64,000 nt of DNA, taken from positions 4,120,771 through 4,184,770 of the forward strand of contig NZ_KV878783.1 in assembly GCF_001890765.1 (NCBI RefSeq), given 5' to 3'. Below, one piece after another: positions 35,922 through 45,753 of this stretch (its first letter is position 1; each line of letters begins with the position of its first letter). The notes under the pieces were generated by a model. The model was not told where the DNA came from and made no database searches. It worked only from the letters and a program-made list of their open reading frames with translations. The stretch is from Spirulina major PCC 6313 (GTDB lineage: Bacteria > Cyanobacteriota > Cyanobacteriia > Cyanobacteriales > Spirulinaceae). A program made the translations under genes and the position numbers.

Positions 35922-37321
35922 GATTGGGGGCGTATTTGGAAGCGCGATCGCCGTGGTTGCGCCGGGATGATCCGGCTCAGGAACGGGCGGATCGGGCGCG
36001 GTTTGCGGTGGACTATGCGATCGCCTGTGACCGATTGAGCCAGCAACGCCCCCGCCTTTGTTTAGCCGAACCCGACCCGGTACGCTTTCTCGCCCAATGT
36101 TGCGCCGCGATCGCAACTCAAACCCCAGTTTTTCTCTGTGATCCCCGCTGGCAAGCCCAGGAATGGCAGCAGGTACAGGCAACCGTGCAACCGGATTTGA
36201 TGTGGGGACTCCCTGAAACGCAGCAGCAGAGCCAAGAGATGAAGCCCCTGGCCGATGGTGAGCAGGATGATCATGAGGCAGCGATCGCACAGATCAACGG
36301 CCAAGGGATCATTGGCATTCCCACCGGCGGATCGTCGGGGCGGGTGAAGTTTGCGATCCATACCTGGAACACCCTGACGGCAGCGGTGACGGGATTTTAC
36401 GACTATTTCGATCGCCGTCCGGTGCAGAGTTATTGTGTGTTGCCGCTCTACCATGTCAGCGGGTTGATGCAAGCATTACGGGCGATTCTCACCGGGGGAC
36501 AGGTTGGGATCGGGGACTATCGCCGCTTGAAACAGGGACAATTCCCAACCCATTTAGACTCGGAGACGTTTCTATCCCTCGTGCCCACGCAATTACAACA
36601 GATCTTGACTTGGGACGATGCACCGCAATGGTTACGGCAATTTCGGGCAATTTTCATCGGCGGTGCGCCCGCGAATCCGGCCCTGTTGGATCGTGCCGCC
36701 GCCCTAGGACTCCCCCTCGCCCCCACCTACGGCATGACCGAAACCGCCGCCCAGATCGCCACCCTCAAACCCGCCGATTTTCTCGCCGGCAACCGCACGA
36801 GCGGGCCGGTGCTGCCCCATGCCCAGATTGAGAGTTTGCCCGATCGACGGCTTCAGATTCGGGCCGCGTCCCTCTGCTGGGGGTATTATCCGAACCTGTG
36901 GCGCGATCGCACCTTCACCGCCGATGATCTCGGCCAGTTCGATCCCCAGGGTCACTTAACCCTGATCGGTCGGCAGCAGCGGCAAATCATCACGGGCGGC
37001 GAAAATGTCGCCCCAGAGGAAATCGAAGCGGCAATTTTAGCGACGGGCCAGGTGGCGGATGTCTGCGTTGTGGGCCTGCCCGATCCCGTTTGGGGAGAAG
37101 CGATCGCCGCCCTCCATGCCCCGATTCTCTCCGAAACCCAGTTACACAGCCTCCAAACTCACCTCCGCCGCACCCTCGCCCCCCACAAACTCCCCAAACA
37201 GTGGCACGGTTTCGCCCAACTCCCCCGCAATGCCCAAGGCAAACTCGACTATGGGCAGATGAGGGCGATCGCCCAGCTCCCCACAGTGTCAGACTACAAT
37301 CAAGAACAAACCGTGTTGTAA
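35900..37321 (+). CDS. menE: o-Succinylbenzoate-CoA ligase
   Basis: 473 residues of the ANL superfamily. The P-loop-like GIIGIPTGGSSGRVKFAIHT binds ATP; PTYGMTETAAQIATL is the A5 motif; LTLIGRQQRQIITGGENVAP marks the hinge; the C-terminal Lys region is PRNAQGKLDYGQM. It activates o-succinylbenzoate with CoA, the step after MenC. The translational overlap with menC indicates coupling. Confidence 0.93.
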   Translation: MVMGNGLGLGAYLEARSPWLRRDDPAQERADRARFAVDYAIACDRLSQQRPRLCLAEPDPVRFLAQCCAAIATQTPVFLCDPRWQAQEWQQVQATVQPDLMWGLPETQQQSQEMKPLADGEQDDHEAAIAQINGQGIIGIPTGGSSGRVKFAIHTWNTLTAAVTGFYDYFDRRPVQSYCVLPLYHVSGLMQALRAILTGGQVGIGDYRRLKQGQFPTHLDSETFLSLVPTQLQQILTWDDAPQWLRQFRAIFIGGAPANPALLDRAAALGLPLAPTYGMTETAAQIATLKPADFLAGNRTSGPVLPHAQIESLPDRRLQIRAASLCWGYYPNLWRDRTFTADDLGQFDPQGHLTLIGRQQRQIITGGENVAPEEIEAAILATGQVADVCVVGLPDPVWGEAIAALHAPILSETQLHSLQTHLRRTLAPHKLPKQWHGFAQLPRNAQGKLDYGQMRAIAQLPTVSDYNQEQTVL

Positions 37322-37333
37322 GAAAAACCTGCT

Positions 37334-38305
37334 ATGGCAACCTATCCCGGCCTTTCTAGCGAAGCCTTCCGACATCCCCTCGATGCCCAAGCGGAGCAAG
37401 CCCTGCGCTCCATTCCCGGTTTTCAGCAATTCACCCGTGGTTTTGTGGAATACCTCTACGAACGCCCCCAACATGTCTATTTAATGGGCAATTGCGTCGA
37501 AGTGGGCCCCCGTCAATATGCCACCATCTACGGCATTTTTCGCGAATGCGTGCGGGATCTCAGCCTCCCCATAGAACCCCATCTTTTCGTCAGTCAAAAT
37601 CCCGAAGTGAATAGCTATTCCCTCGGCTCTGATCATCCCAGCATGGTGATTAATTCCGGGGCGTTGGACTTACTCAATGAAGCGGAACTGCGCACCGTCA
37701 TCGCCCATGAATTGGGACATATTAAATGCGGCCATACCGTGCTCAAACAGATGGCAATCTGGGCAATGGAAGCCACTCAATTAATCGGCGATCTCACCTT
37801 GGGGATTGGAAAAATGCTCACGCCGGGCCTGGTGTTTGGGTTCTATGAATGGAGTCGCAAGGCGGAACTGTCGGCCGATCGCGCTGCCCATTTGGTGGTC
37901 GAAGATTTGCCACTGGTGGCGCAAACGATGCTGAAGCTGGCCGGTGGCAGTCAGAAATACGCCCATGAATGCAGCCTGACGGAATTTATGAACCAAGCGG
38001 AACGCTATCAGGCTCAGGATCAAGACGAACTCAACCAGATTTATAAATTTTTGCTCTATAACGGCGGTCGGGGCGCGTTGCTCACCCATCCGTTTCCCGT
38101 GGAGCGGCTGCATTTTCTCCAACAATGGTCAACCTCTGACCAGTATCAGCGAATTCGTAATGGCCAATACAGGACGGCGAATTCGGAAGGCGCGGTCAAC
38201 GTATCTGCCCAGGAGAGCGATCGCGAAGTGAACGAGCTACAGCGTCAAGTGGAACGGCTCCAGGCGGAGATTGACCGAGTCCGGGGGCGATCGCAACGTC
38301 ATTAA
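37334..38305 (+). CDS. M48-family zinc metallopeptidase
   Basis: 323 residues. The zinc site is TVIAHELGHIKCGHTVLKQM (HExxH) and the third ligand region is KAELSADRAAHLVVEDL (ExxxD). The N-terminal part (FPxPLDAQAEQALRSIPGFQ) is typical of cytosolic cyanobacterial M48 proteins. A C-terminal coiled coil is VNELQRQVERLQAEIDRVRG. No clear transmembrane segments like HtpX. It starts 12 bp after menE and may share its transcript. Substrates unknown. Confidence 0.9.
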   Translation: MATYPGLSSEAFRHPLDAQAEQALRSIPGFQQFTRGFVEYLYERPQHVYLMGNCVEVGPRQYATIYGIFRECVRDLSLPIEPHLFVSQNPEVNSYSLGSDHPSMVINSGALDLLNEAELRTVIAHELGHIKCGHTVLKQMAIWAMEATQLIGDLTLGIGKMLTPGLVFGFYEWSRKAELSADRAAHLVVEDLPLVAQTMLKLAGGSQKYAHECSLTEFMNQAERYQAQDQDELNQIYKFLLYNGGRGALLTHPFPVERLHFLQQWSTSDQYQRIRNGQYRTANSEGAVNVSAQESDREVNELQRQVERLQAEIDRVRGRSQRH

Positions 38306-38511
38306 TACCGAACGTGATCGAGATCAACCCGTATTTAGACGGAAATCAGCAGCAGGATCGATAAAGATCATCGTGGAAATCACTGATATCCTTGATAGTC
38401 AATGTATCCTGGGAAAAAGATGAGCGGACGCTGCGGCGGCGTGGGTCTCTGGTTCACTCATTCTCAATCCTATATTTCGCTCGGTGCTGTATGCCTAAGG
38501 CTAGGTGAACG

Positions 38512-39837
38512 ATGATCTATAAATTCCTCCTTGATGTTGTTCGTAACTGTTCACCAGAAATTGCCCTTGATGAGTTTAAGGCTCTCTTTTTGGAGCATCG
38601 TTCTCATCCAGGCAACTTATCAGCATTTTCTGATCTCGTTCTTCTCCTTAAACATCATGACAAGGACGAGTTTTTAGGAACATTGAAACGGTGTTGTTAT
38701 ATTTTAGTGAACAACTGGGAAACGCAACGGAAAACCCACTGCATCCCAAATTTGGTGAGTAGCTTCACTGAAATTGACTGGCATATGCCCACTGCGACCA
38801 AGGCACGTAAACATTTAAAAGCATGGTTGAAAGAATTTGTTGATAGTCAAGATTATCAAGATTTAAAGTTATTTACAGCGCAGCATCTACAGCCGCAAGG
38901 AGAGAACCAGAGGGAGGAAGACGCACCAGCACCGCACTGGAGTACACGCTACACATCTTATCTGTTGGTTCCCCAATTTATGAATGCGGAAAATTCGCCA
39001 GAACAGCGGGCAGTGGCTCAGAAGCGATCGCAGGAACTCAAAGATAAGTTTAAGTTTGATTTGGCAATGTATACAGCGCGATCGCAGTCGGGCATTCCAG
39101 ACCGTAAAACTGATCTTCAAAATCCCACCGGCTTAGGGGATGATGTGCTTCGCCTGATTAAAACCATTGTGGCCCGTCAAGGTCGCTACAGTTATTCCCA
39201 CTTTGCCAATATTTTTCTCAAGCAAATTCAAGGGTTAAGCTACGGTGAATTTAAAGGGGCGTTATGCAACTATTTATCCTACTCCACTGATTCTGCCGTT
39301 CAGCAAAATTCTGTCAGCAAACAGTTACTGCGCCGGATTCAAAACCTCTACCCCGATTACAGCGATGATGGGCTAGATGAAGCTCTACTGCTGCGCACCT
39401 GTAACCGTGTAATTGATTTTTTGACCATTGAACGCAATGACACACCCTCGGATTTTTTCGTGTTTATTCTCACCCAAGGTCATGCGCTGACCTTAGTGGT
39501 TTTACTGCTGAAAATTGTTCTGGTCTGTCCCAATGCGAGAACCCATTTAGATCATCAAGTGGCGAAATTAATTCGCTATTACATGCAATATCCCGTGGAT
39601 GATTGTGATTGGGTGGTTCATTTTTTTGAGGTGTTTAATATTGCCTTTGCGATTCACGGCGATCGCAATGTGGAATATAACCTGATTCGGATTCGGAGCG
39701 GCAACACCGCAGACTATGACTCCGCAGATCAAGACTTGATGGAAAACTATCGCATTTTTTCCCAATATAAGGACGGTGCTAGCCCAAAGTTGATCCCCTT
39801 TGAAAAACCATCCTCCCAACACCCCATGACCTCCTGA
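38512..39837 (+). CDS. Conserved protein of unknown function
   Basis: 441 residues, mainly helical. I do not recognise a named family. Visible parts are an N-terminal helical block (YKFLLDVVRNCSPEIALDEF, ILVNNWETQRKTHCIPNLVS), a polar middle (ENQREEDAPAPHWSTRYTSY), and a C-terminal half with VVLLLKIVLVCPNARTHLDH and DCDWVVHFFEVFNIAFAIHG. No signal peptide or transmembrane domain is clear. It is flanked by unrelated genes and probably transcribed alone. Confidence 0.7.
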   Translation: MIYKFLLDVVRNCSPEIALDEFKALFLEHRSHPGNLSAFSDLVLLLKHHDKDEFLGTLKRCCYILVNNWETQRKTHCIPNLVSSFTEIDWHMPTATKARKHLKAWLKEFVDSQDYQDLKLFTAQHLQPQGENQREEDAPAPHWSTRYTSYLLVPQFMNAENSPEQRAVAQKRSQELKDKFKFDLAMYTARSQSGIPDRKTDLQNPTGLGDDVLRLIKTIVARQGRYSYSHFANIFLKQIQGLSYGEFKGALCNYLSYSTDSAVQQNSVSKQLLRRIQNLYPDYSDDGLDEALLLRTCNRVIDFLTIERNDTPSDFFVFILTQGHALTLVVLLLKIVLVCPNARTHLDHQVAKLIRYYMQYPVDDCDWVVHFFEVFNIAFAIHGDRNVEYNLIRIRSGNTADYDSADQDLMENYRIFSQYKDGASPKLIPFEKPSSQHPMTS

Positions 39838-39898
39838 AGCGGGATAGTTCTCCGGTTAACATCGGGATAGACCAAGCAGAAAATCATGAGGCGAAGGG

Positions 39899-41065
39899 AT
39901 GATCAGCAAAGCGCGAGTGTTGGGGGTAACGGCGGTTCAGGGGGCGATTACCTTGGGATGGGTGTTGTACGCGCTGTACTTGCCGCAACTTTTAACAGAA
40001 TTAGGATTAGCGCCGGAATGGGCGGGGCTGTTACTGACGATTGAGCATGGGCTGGAGGTGGTGATTGAGCCGATTGTGGGGCGGCTGTCCGATCGCAGCC
40101 AACGGAAGCTAGGGACCCGTTACCCCTGGATTGTGGTGGGAAGTTTGGCAACGGCGACGCTGTTGATGGGGTTTCCGGCGGTGGTGGTGTGGGGGAAAGC
40201 TGTGCCGATGTTGTTGATCGGGGTGGCGATCGCTTGGGCTTCGGCCATGGCGGTGTTTCGCAGTCCGGTGATGAGTCTGCTGGCCACGGCAGCACCCCGC
40301 CCCCAATTGCCCCTTGCGGCCAGTGCCTTAACCCTGGTGCAACAACTGATCGGGGCGTTGCGATTCACGGTGTACGGGGTGATTTTGAGTTGGGGGCCAG
40401 GGTTTGCTTTTGGTTTGGGGTCAGTGGTGCTGTTGGGGGCGATCGCGTTTCTCCGCTGGGCCATTCCCCCCCAACCCGATCAACCCCAACCCGTCGAACC
40501 GTCTCCCACGGCTCTCACTCCGTTGACGATCGCCCTAATTGTCGGGGTGGGTCTTACCCTTTCGGTGGGGTTGCGCTTTGTCTTTGCCACAATTCCGATG
40601 GTGGTGGCGCTGGGGTTCAGCCCGGAACAAAAAGCCATGGGGAGTTTGGCGTTTAGTCTCACGTTGGCGATCGCTGCCTTGCCCGTGGGATACCTGGCAA
40701 CACGCTGGGGGAATGGGATAACGATGGTGGGCGGTGCGGGGTTGGCGGCGCTGGGGTTGGTGATGATGCTGGGCAATCCACAGCCCCTGATGGTGATCCT
40801 GGGAGTGGCGATCGTGGCGATTCCCCTCAGTGGCGTACTCAATGGCGCGATTCCCTTTGTTCTCAACCTTGTGCCGACAACGGATAAAGGCTTTGGACTG
40901 GGGTTGTATTTTGGCGCGTTGGGAGGTGGGTTTAGCTTTTTTGATCTGGTGTTTAAGGCCCTGGAACCGGTGGCAACGGTGCAGGGCATGGGCGGGGCGA
41001 TCGCGCTGGTCTGTGTGGCGGTTTTGATTGGCTACAGTCAACGCCAGGCCGTTTCACCATCCTAA
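39899..41065 (+). CDS. MFS transporter
   Basis: 388 residues with about twelve hydrophobic segments. The loop after helix 2, GRLSDRSQRKLGTRYPWIVV, is the MFS signature (DRxGRR-like) with the GPH/sugar-cation flavour. The second half has GYLATRWGNGITMVGGAGLA. The solute cannot be inferred. Confidence 0.88.
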   Translation: MISKARVLGVTAVQGAITLGWVLYALYLPQLLTELGLAPEWAGLLLTIEHGLEVVIEPIVGRLSDRSQRKLGTRYPWIVVGSLATATLLMGFPAVVVWGKAVPMLLIGVAIAWASAMAVFRSPVMSLLATAAPRPQLPLAASALTLVQQLIGALRFTVYGVILSWGPGFAFGLGSVVLLGAIAFLRWAIPPQPDQPQPVEPSPTALTPLTIALIVGVGLTLSVGLRFVFATIPMVVALGFSPEQKAMGSLAFSLTLAIAALPVGYLATRWGNGITMVGGAGLAALGLVMMLGNPQPLMVILGVAIVAIPLSGVLNGAIPFVLNLVPTTDKGFGLGLYFGALGGGFSFFDLVFKALEPVATVQGMGGAIALVCVAVLIGYSQRQAVSPS

Positions 41066-41221
41066 ACCAGAGCCTACCCCAGACAACAAACCGAAACTAT
41101 GGGGCTTGCTAGCCTCTGGGAGTGCAAGCTTTTAGCTCGCTATCCGATTCGCGACACAACAAACCGATGGCACTTGCTCGCCCAAATCTAGGATTTAGTG
41201 AGCCAGAGGCTCACACTTCGA

Positions 41222-43357
41222 TTAGGAGAAATTCGCCGACTGCACTAACGGCGACAGGGGCCCCAGTTGTTCTGCACCATTCACCGCCAATTCGCTATGG
41301 CACAGAATCAACCGCTGATCCACCCGTGCAATCAGATCTCGTAAGACGCGATTGAGGCGATCGCGCTTGTCCTGCTCTTGCTCCTCTGGGCTCCAGGGTT
41401 GCCCTAGGCGATCGCGCCAAAACAGATGATGGGCGAATAATCCCGTTGCGCCCCCCTCTTGCCACAGCACCGACCCCACATCGAGCCAAAATTGCCAAGG
41501 GTGCGATCGTCGCAACGTCCGGTATTGATAAATCGTGGCCAGCAGCACCGCATTGTCCGGCTTCCCCTGACGACTGGGGTAAGCATTGGCGGTAATTGTG
41601 CCTCGCCGCAACAGTTTAATAAATTGCTCTAAGGTCTCTGAAGCCGTGCGTTTCGGGGAGCCGCTCTGTTCGAGTCGCCGTTCCACATCCCAAAAATGTT
41701 GCGCCGTTTCCATCAGTTCCCGCAACACCGATAACTCGCCATAGGTGAGTTGCGGCCGGGTTGCGCCGAAAAAATCTTGAATGGCACGATTTAAGACCTG
41801 AGCGGGTTTTTCCGCATATTGCGGAGGATGCTGGGCAAGGTGGGAGCGTTGCCGTTCAATCCAGGTGTAGATCTGTTCATAGGCGGTAACCACTTGATGC
41901 CCAAAGCGATCCCAGCGATCGTAATCCATGATCGGTAAGAGGTGGGGATGGTCAGGGGCGAAGTGGTAGCAGTGATCCGAGAGGAGACCCGCCCGCACCG
42001 GATCGATGGTGGCGGCAGGACTGCGGTTCGGTAATGGTGGACTGAGCACAACGAGCATTTCGGCGATGCGATCGCGCTCCGTCAGGTGGCCTAAATTGGG
42101 ATAGACCAAGGTGAGCAAGGTTAACAAGGCCCGCACTAGGGGAGACGTGATCAAGGGGCGTTGCTCGTTGAGGGGTTCAACGGCAATCTGATTTTTACTG
42201 AGAATATCGATCAGGGTGTAGCGGGCGATCGCATCTAACCCCGGCGCAATTACCGCAATATCCGCCGCCCTCACCCCTTCCTCCTGCACTGCTCGAATAA
42301 TCCGATCCGCCGTCGCCCGCAACAACGAGGCCCGCGACACTGGCAAATATTGTTCAATGCGATCGTGGCGCGTTTGTTGCAGTTGCACCACCTCCACCGT
42401 CGGCGGCAAGTTTAGCAATTGCGGCGAATCTGAGACCAGGGAATCCAGCAGCGGCGTTAATATTTCTGTCAGGCCAGCGGTGCGATTGAGACGCTCGCAT
42501 TGCTCAAATTGCTCCTGAAGTTGCCACAGAGCTTGCGGGTCTGCATTTAACCCCAAACGGCTTTGGCCATGAATATTATAGGTCGCCACACAATACACCC
42601 GATGATCTAAAAACGTCCGCAAAATATCCGCAGCCAAGGCTGGATAATCATCGAGATCATCGGCAAAAACGGCCTGATAGCGGCGCAAAAGTTGCACTTC
42701 ATAACTGGGATTCCCCAGCAAGTAATGACTATACAGATCGTAGATCACGCCATAGGACAGGAACCCCCGTTCTAAACACCAGGTGTGCCACCCTTGCAAT
42801 AGTTCCCCCCGCTGGCAACTAATATCCGTTTGTTCATCCCAGCACAATCCCGGCAACCCGGCACAGAGCAGATCGGCAATCTGGCTTAAGGGTGTGCCCC
42901 CCGCCCCCGCCAGTTGCAGCAGATCCAGGGTATCGCGCACGAAGCGATATTCCATCATGCCGCTGTTGTCCCGTTGCAAGTCTTCGAGGTGCGATCGCCA
43001 CAATTGTGTGGCCAGTTCTTGCTCCGTTTCGGGGCGCAGATGGAGGGGAAATTGGGCATTGAGTTTGAGGGCTTGGAAAATGAGCGGCCAAAACAGCGAC
43101 ACCTCATCCTTCATAAAGGCGATCGGCGTTTTCATCACAATCGGTTCATGGCTGATCACCTCGGCCAGGAGGCGATCGCTCAAATCCCGCTGATTAGCCG
43201 TACTCGCCGTCAAGACCAAAACCGCCGGGGTAATCGCTGGCCGTCCCTGCTTCGGCAACGGCAGCGATCGATGTTGACCCGTCCATTGCTCAAACATTTC
43301 CAACAAACGCTGGGTCTTCCCACTCCGACTCGACCCTGAAATCCACAGTGAACGCAT
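41222..43357 (-). CDS. AddB/UvrD-like P-loop protein, probably without nuclease
   Basis: 711 residues. The start MRSLWISGSSRSGKTQRLLE is a Walker A like that of AddB/RexB. The following parts (VLVLTASTANQRDLSDRLLA, VFADDLDDYPALAADILRTF as a Walker-B-like site, VAVIAPGLD-like ADIAVIAPGLDAIARY, LITSPLVRALLTLLTLVYPN) match the helicase-like scaffold. The C-terminal PD-(D/E)XK nuclease and Fe-S cysteines of AddB are not visible. A recombinational or repair role is inferred. It is 9 bp downstream of ycf20 on the same strand. Confidence 0.7.
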   Translation of the reverse strand: MRSLWISGSSRSGKTQRLLEMFEQWTGQHRSLPLPKQGRPAITPAVLVLTASTANQRDLSDRLLAEVISHEPIVMKTPIAFMKDEVSLFWPLIFQALKLNAQFPLHLRPETEQELATQLWRSHLEDLQRDNSGMMEYRFVRDTLDLLQLAGAGGTPLSQIADLLCAGLPGLCWDEQTDISCQRGELLQGWHTWCLERGFLSYGVIYDLYSHYLLGNPSYEVQLLRRYQAVFADDLDDYPALAADILRTFLDHRVYCVATYNIHGQSRLGLNADPQALWQLQEQFEQCERLNRTAGLTEILTPLLDSLVSDSPQLLNLPPTVEVVQLQQTRHDRIEQYLPVSRASLLRATADRIIRAVQEEGVRAADIAVIAPGLDAIARYTLIDILSKNQIAVEPLNEQRPLITSPLVRALLTLLTLVYPNLGHLTERDRIAEMLVVLSPPLPNRSPAATIDPVRAGLLSDHCYHFAPDHPHLLPIMDYDRWDRFGHQVVTAYEQIYTWIERQRSHLAQHPPQYAEKPAQVLNRAIQDFFGATRPQLTYGELSVLRELMETAQHFWDVERRLEQSGSPKRTASETLEQFIKLLRRGTITANAYPSRQGKPDNAVLLATIYQYRTLRRSHPWQFWLDVGSVLWQEGGATGLFAHHLFWRDRLGQPWSPEEQEQDKRDRLNRVLRDLIARVDQRLILCHSELAVNGAEQLGPLSPLVQSANFS

Positions 43358-43365
43358 AGAACTCG

Positions 43366-43698
43366 TTAGGAATTGAGCTTAAAGGCTTCGAGAAACAGAC
43401 CATAGATGAAACCAATTTTCAGGGCATTGATCACATCCCCCCAGGCGATGCGGGGCGATCGCTGACCTTGACCATAAATGAAACGGCTGATCACCTCCGT
43501 CACCGCCACACAAAAGGCCGCGATCGAGATATCCCATAGAGCCATCTGCCCTGCTGTACTGGAGACCCCACTCGCCAGGAAAAACCCCACCAGCAAGCCA
43601 ATCACCAACAGCGACAACCGCCGCCAGGGATTACTTGCCCATTGCGTGGTGCGATCGCCCACCCCCGTCAACAAACCATTCAACCGCGTTCGTTGCAT
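43366..43698 (-). CDS. ycf20: Ycf20-like DUF565 protein
   Basis: 110 residues. TRLNGLLTGVGDRTTQWASN and PWRRLSLLVIGLLVGFFLAS with STTAGQMALWD are the Ycf20/DUF565 hallmarks, with two or three membrane helices. In plants and algae relatives affect non-photochemical quenching; the cyanobacterial role is unsettled. It lies just upstream of the AddB-like gene. Confidence 0.87.
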   Translation of the reverse strand: MQRTRLNGLLTGVGDRTTQWASNPWRRLSLLVIGLLVGFFLASGVSSTAGQMALWDISIAAFCVAVTEVISRFIYGQGQRSPRIAWGDVINALKIGFIYGLFLEAFKLNS

Positions 43699-43736
43699 CG
43701 CGTCCTTCCCTCAAACCTGTCCCCTTACTCTAGCTC

Positions 43737-44093
43737 TCAGGACTCCAACTGCTCAAGCTGTTGATGCTGGATTCCCCACTCATGCATCACCGCCAAAATC
43801 GGCCGCAAACTTTCCCCCAACCCCGTCAGGGAATATTCCACCTTCGGCGGCACCTGAGCATACACCTCCCGATGCACAATGCCATCCGCCTCCATTTCCC
43901 GTAACTGTTGGGTCAGCATCTTTTGGGTAATCCCCGTTAACGCCCGTTGCAACTCGCCAAAACGCCGCACTCCCCCCAACAATTCCCGCAAAATCAACAC
44001 CTTCCAACGTCCACCAATCACCGCCAATGTCCGCTCCACCGCACAATAGACCTGCTTGTTTCCAATCTGTGAAATGGATGCTTGATTCACCAT
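43737..44093 (-). CDS. HxlR-family transcriptional regulator
   Basis: 118 residues. The winged helix has [60 protein letters not shown] and the wing [21 protein letters not shown] Cys near the N-terminus (VYCAVERT) is the position used by redox-sensing members such as YodB. It is divergent from the CDGSH/pirin genes. Confidence 0.9.
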   Translation of the reverse strand: MVNQASISQIGNKQVYCAVERTLAVIGGRWKVLILRELLGGVRRFGELQRALTGITQKMLTQQLREMEADGIVHREVYAQVPPKVEYSLTGLGESLRPILAVMHEWGIQHQQLEQLES

Positions 44094-44112
44094 AGTATCG
44101 TTTTGGGTACTA
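44093..44112. promoter_or_regulatory. Candidate HxlR operator
   Basis: TAGTA-N10-TACTA lies over and just upstream of the HxlR start codon. This symmetry resembles the TACTA/TAGTA half-sites of YodB/HxlR boxes, which suggests autoregulation and control of the divergent genes. Confidence 0.4.
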
Positions 44113-44239
44113 CCTTACTTTTTAGTGCTTACTGTGCAAACCGATGGTACTCGATTTAAAGTCTAATTATAGAAGATTCAGCCTTTGAACTGGCTGAATT
44201 TTAGACCGTAAAAGTCGTTATAGGATTGGATCAAAAATC

Positions 44240-44476
44240 ATGAGTAAGCCCGTTGTTTTCGATCATAAGCCTGCGGTTTTAGACCTTGAAGCGGGAACCT
44301 ATTTCTGGTGTAGTTGTGGCCAATCTAAAAATCAACCCTTTTGTGATGGCGGTCATCAAGGCACAGACTTCACGCCGGTTAAATTCGAGCTTGAATCTGC
44401 TCAAAAAGTAGCCCTGTGTAACTGCAAACACAGTGCCAACAAACCGTTTTGTGATGGTGCTCATACATCGCTTTAA
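44240..44476 (+). CDS. Double-CDGSH iron-sulfur protein
   Basis: 78 residues with two CDGSH motifs: CSCGQSKNQPFCDGGHQGT (about 28-46) and CNCKHSANKPFCDGAH (about 59-74). Each has three Cys and one His to hold a redox-active [2Fe-2S] cluster. Tandem-CDGSH proteins of bacteria are small soluble electron or cluster carriers. Context with HxlR and pirin suggests an oxidative-stress role. Confidence 0.92.
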   Translation: MSKPVVFDHKPAVLDLEAGTYFWCSCGQSKNQPFCDGGHQGTDFTPVKFELESAQKVALCNCKHSANKPFCDGAHTSL

Positions 44477-44700
44477 GGCGTTAACGTTCCACGGGTTGAT
44501 TCAGGGGATGGGAGGGACGCAAACAATCAGACCGCGCGATCGCTGCGTCCCTCCTGTCGTTCTGAATCTTGGCGGTGAGTACGGTCTCTTGAGCCATCAC
44601 GTCATTGTCTCCTGTTGTTTCTCTGGTGGTGAGTTCTACCGGACATCATCCCTAAATTCCCCCTACAATACTAGAGTTTTCTTTCATGAGGAGGTCTTAA

Positions 44701-45402
44701 ATGTTACAAGTTCGGAAAAGTCATGAACGAGGTCATGCGAATCATGGTTGGTTAGACTCGTACCATACCTTTTCATTCGCGAGTTATTACGATCCAAATC
44801 ACATGAGCTTTCGCAGCTTACGGGTGATTAATGAAGACCGAATTGATCCGGGTGCTGGGTTTGCGACCCATGGCCATCGCGATATGGAAATCATTACCTA
44901 TGTGCTCAATGGTGCTTTGGAGCATCAGGATAGTTTAGGCACTGGGTCAGTGATTCGTCCGGGGGAAGTGCAACAGATGAGCGCGGGCACGGGGATTCAA
45001 CATAGTGAATATAACCATTCCCAGCGCGAACCGGTGCATCTGTTGCAGATTTGGATTACGCCGAATCAAACGGGGATTGAGCCGCGTTATGCGCAGCGGG
45101 AGTTTCCGATTGCGACGGAGTTGGGCAAGCTGCATCTGGTGGCGGGGCCAGTGGGTGAGGTGGAGAATGTGATTCCGGTGCAGCAGGATATGCGCCTCTA
45201 TGCGGGGCAGTTGGGGGCGGGGGATGAAGTTCACCAGGCGATCGCACCGGATCGTTATGCTTGGATTCAGGTGGCGCGGGGGGACTTGAGCCTCAATGAA
45301 ATTCCTCTCCAAGCGGGGGATGGGGTGGCGATCAGTGGAGAGGACGCGATAACCATCACCGCCACCACAGCGGCGGAGTTGTTGCTGTTTGATTTGCCGT
45401 AA
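44701..45402 (+). CDS. Pirin-family bicupin protein
   Basis: 233 residues. The N-terminal cupin has WLDSYHTFSFASYYDPNHMS, the metal-site DPGAGFATHGHRDMEIITYV and AGTGIQHSEYNHSQ (His and Glu ligands). The C-terminal half is a degenerate cupin. The YhaK/quercetinase-like branch binds a metal and can act on flavonoids or as a redox sensor; the bacterial role varies. GAGGAG lies before the ATG. Confidence 0.9.
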   Translation: MLQVRKSHERGHANHGWLDSYHTFSFASYYDPNHMSFRSLRVINEDRIDPGAGFATHGHRDMEIITYVLNGALEHQDSLGTGSVIRPGEVQQMSAGTGIQHSEYNHSQREPVHLLQIWITPNQTGIEPRYAQREFPIATELGKLHLVAGPVGEVENVIPVQQDMRLYAGQLGAGDEVHQAIAPDRYAWIQVARGDLSLNEIPLQAGDGVAISGEDAITITATTAAELLLFDLP

Positions 45403-45753
45403 GGGTGTGGAAATTTGCGATCGCACCGGATGCCATGATTTGAAGTGCTGATGGTGCGATCGCCCTCAAACCAAACCTCTAGACTCAAATAATATAAATT
45501 AAATGTAAAGATTCTTGCATAATTATCGCAATTCAAGGGCAATATTCTCGAAATGTAACGTTTTAAGAACAACCATCACACAACTGATTAATCAGTCAAG
45601 GTGATTTTGTTAATTTCCTCACTGTCGGGCTGTTTCAAGAACATTCAAACCCTCAAAAATTGCATTAAAATCAGGGTGTTTCGACCGTTTTGCCTCGGTT
45701 ATTCTCCCAATATTCTTGTTAGGATAAAGGGAGATGCAACCAGAGGAGATTCT
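45403..45753. other. AT-rich intergenic region
   Basis: About 350 bp without a gene. AT-rich runs (AATAATATAAATTAAATG, GAAATGTAACGTTTTAAG) could hold promoters. The frame of the next gene extends back through this region to 45601, but the good ribosome site AGAGGAGAT is only before ATG 45754. Confidence 0.5.

Noticed and set aside
45601-45753. Upstream extension of the 45754 gene
   Set aside because: AT-rich sequence with no ribosome site at 45601. AGAGGAGAT precedes ATG 45754.
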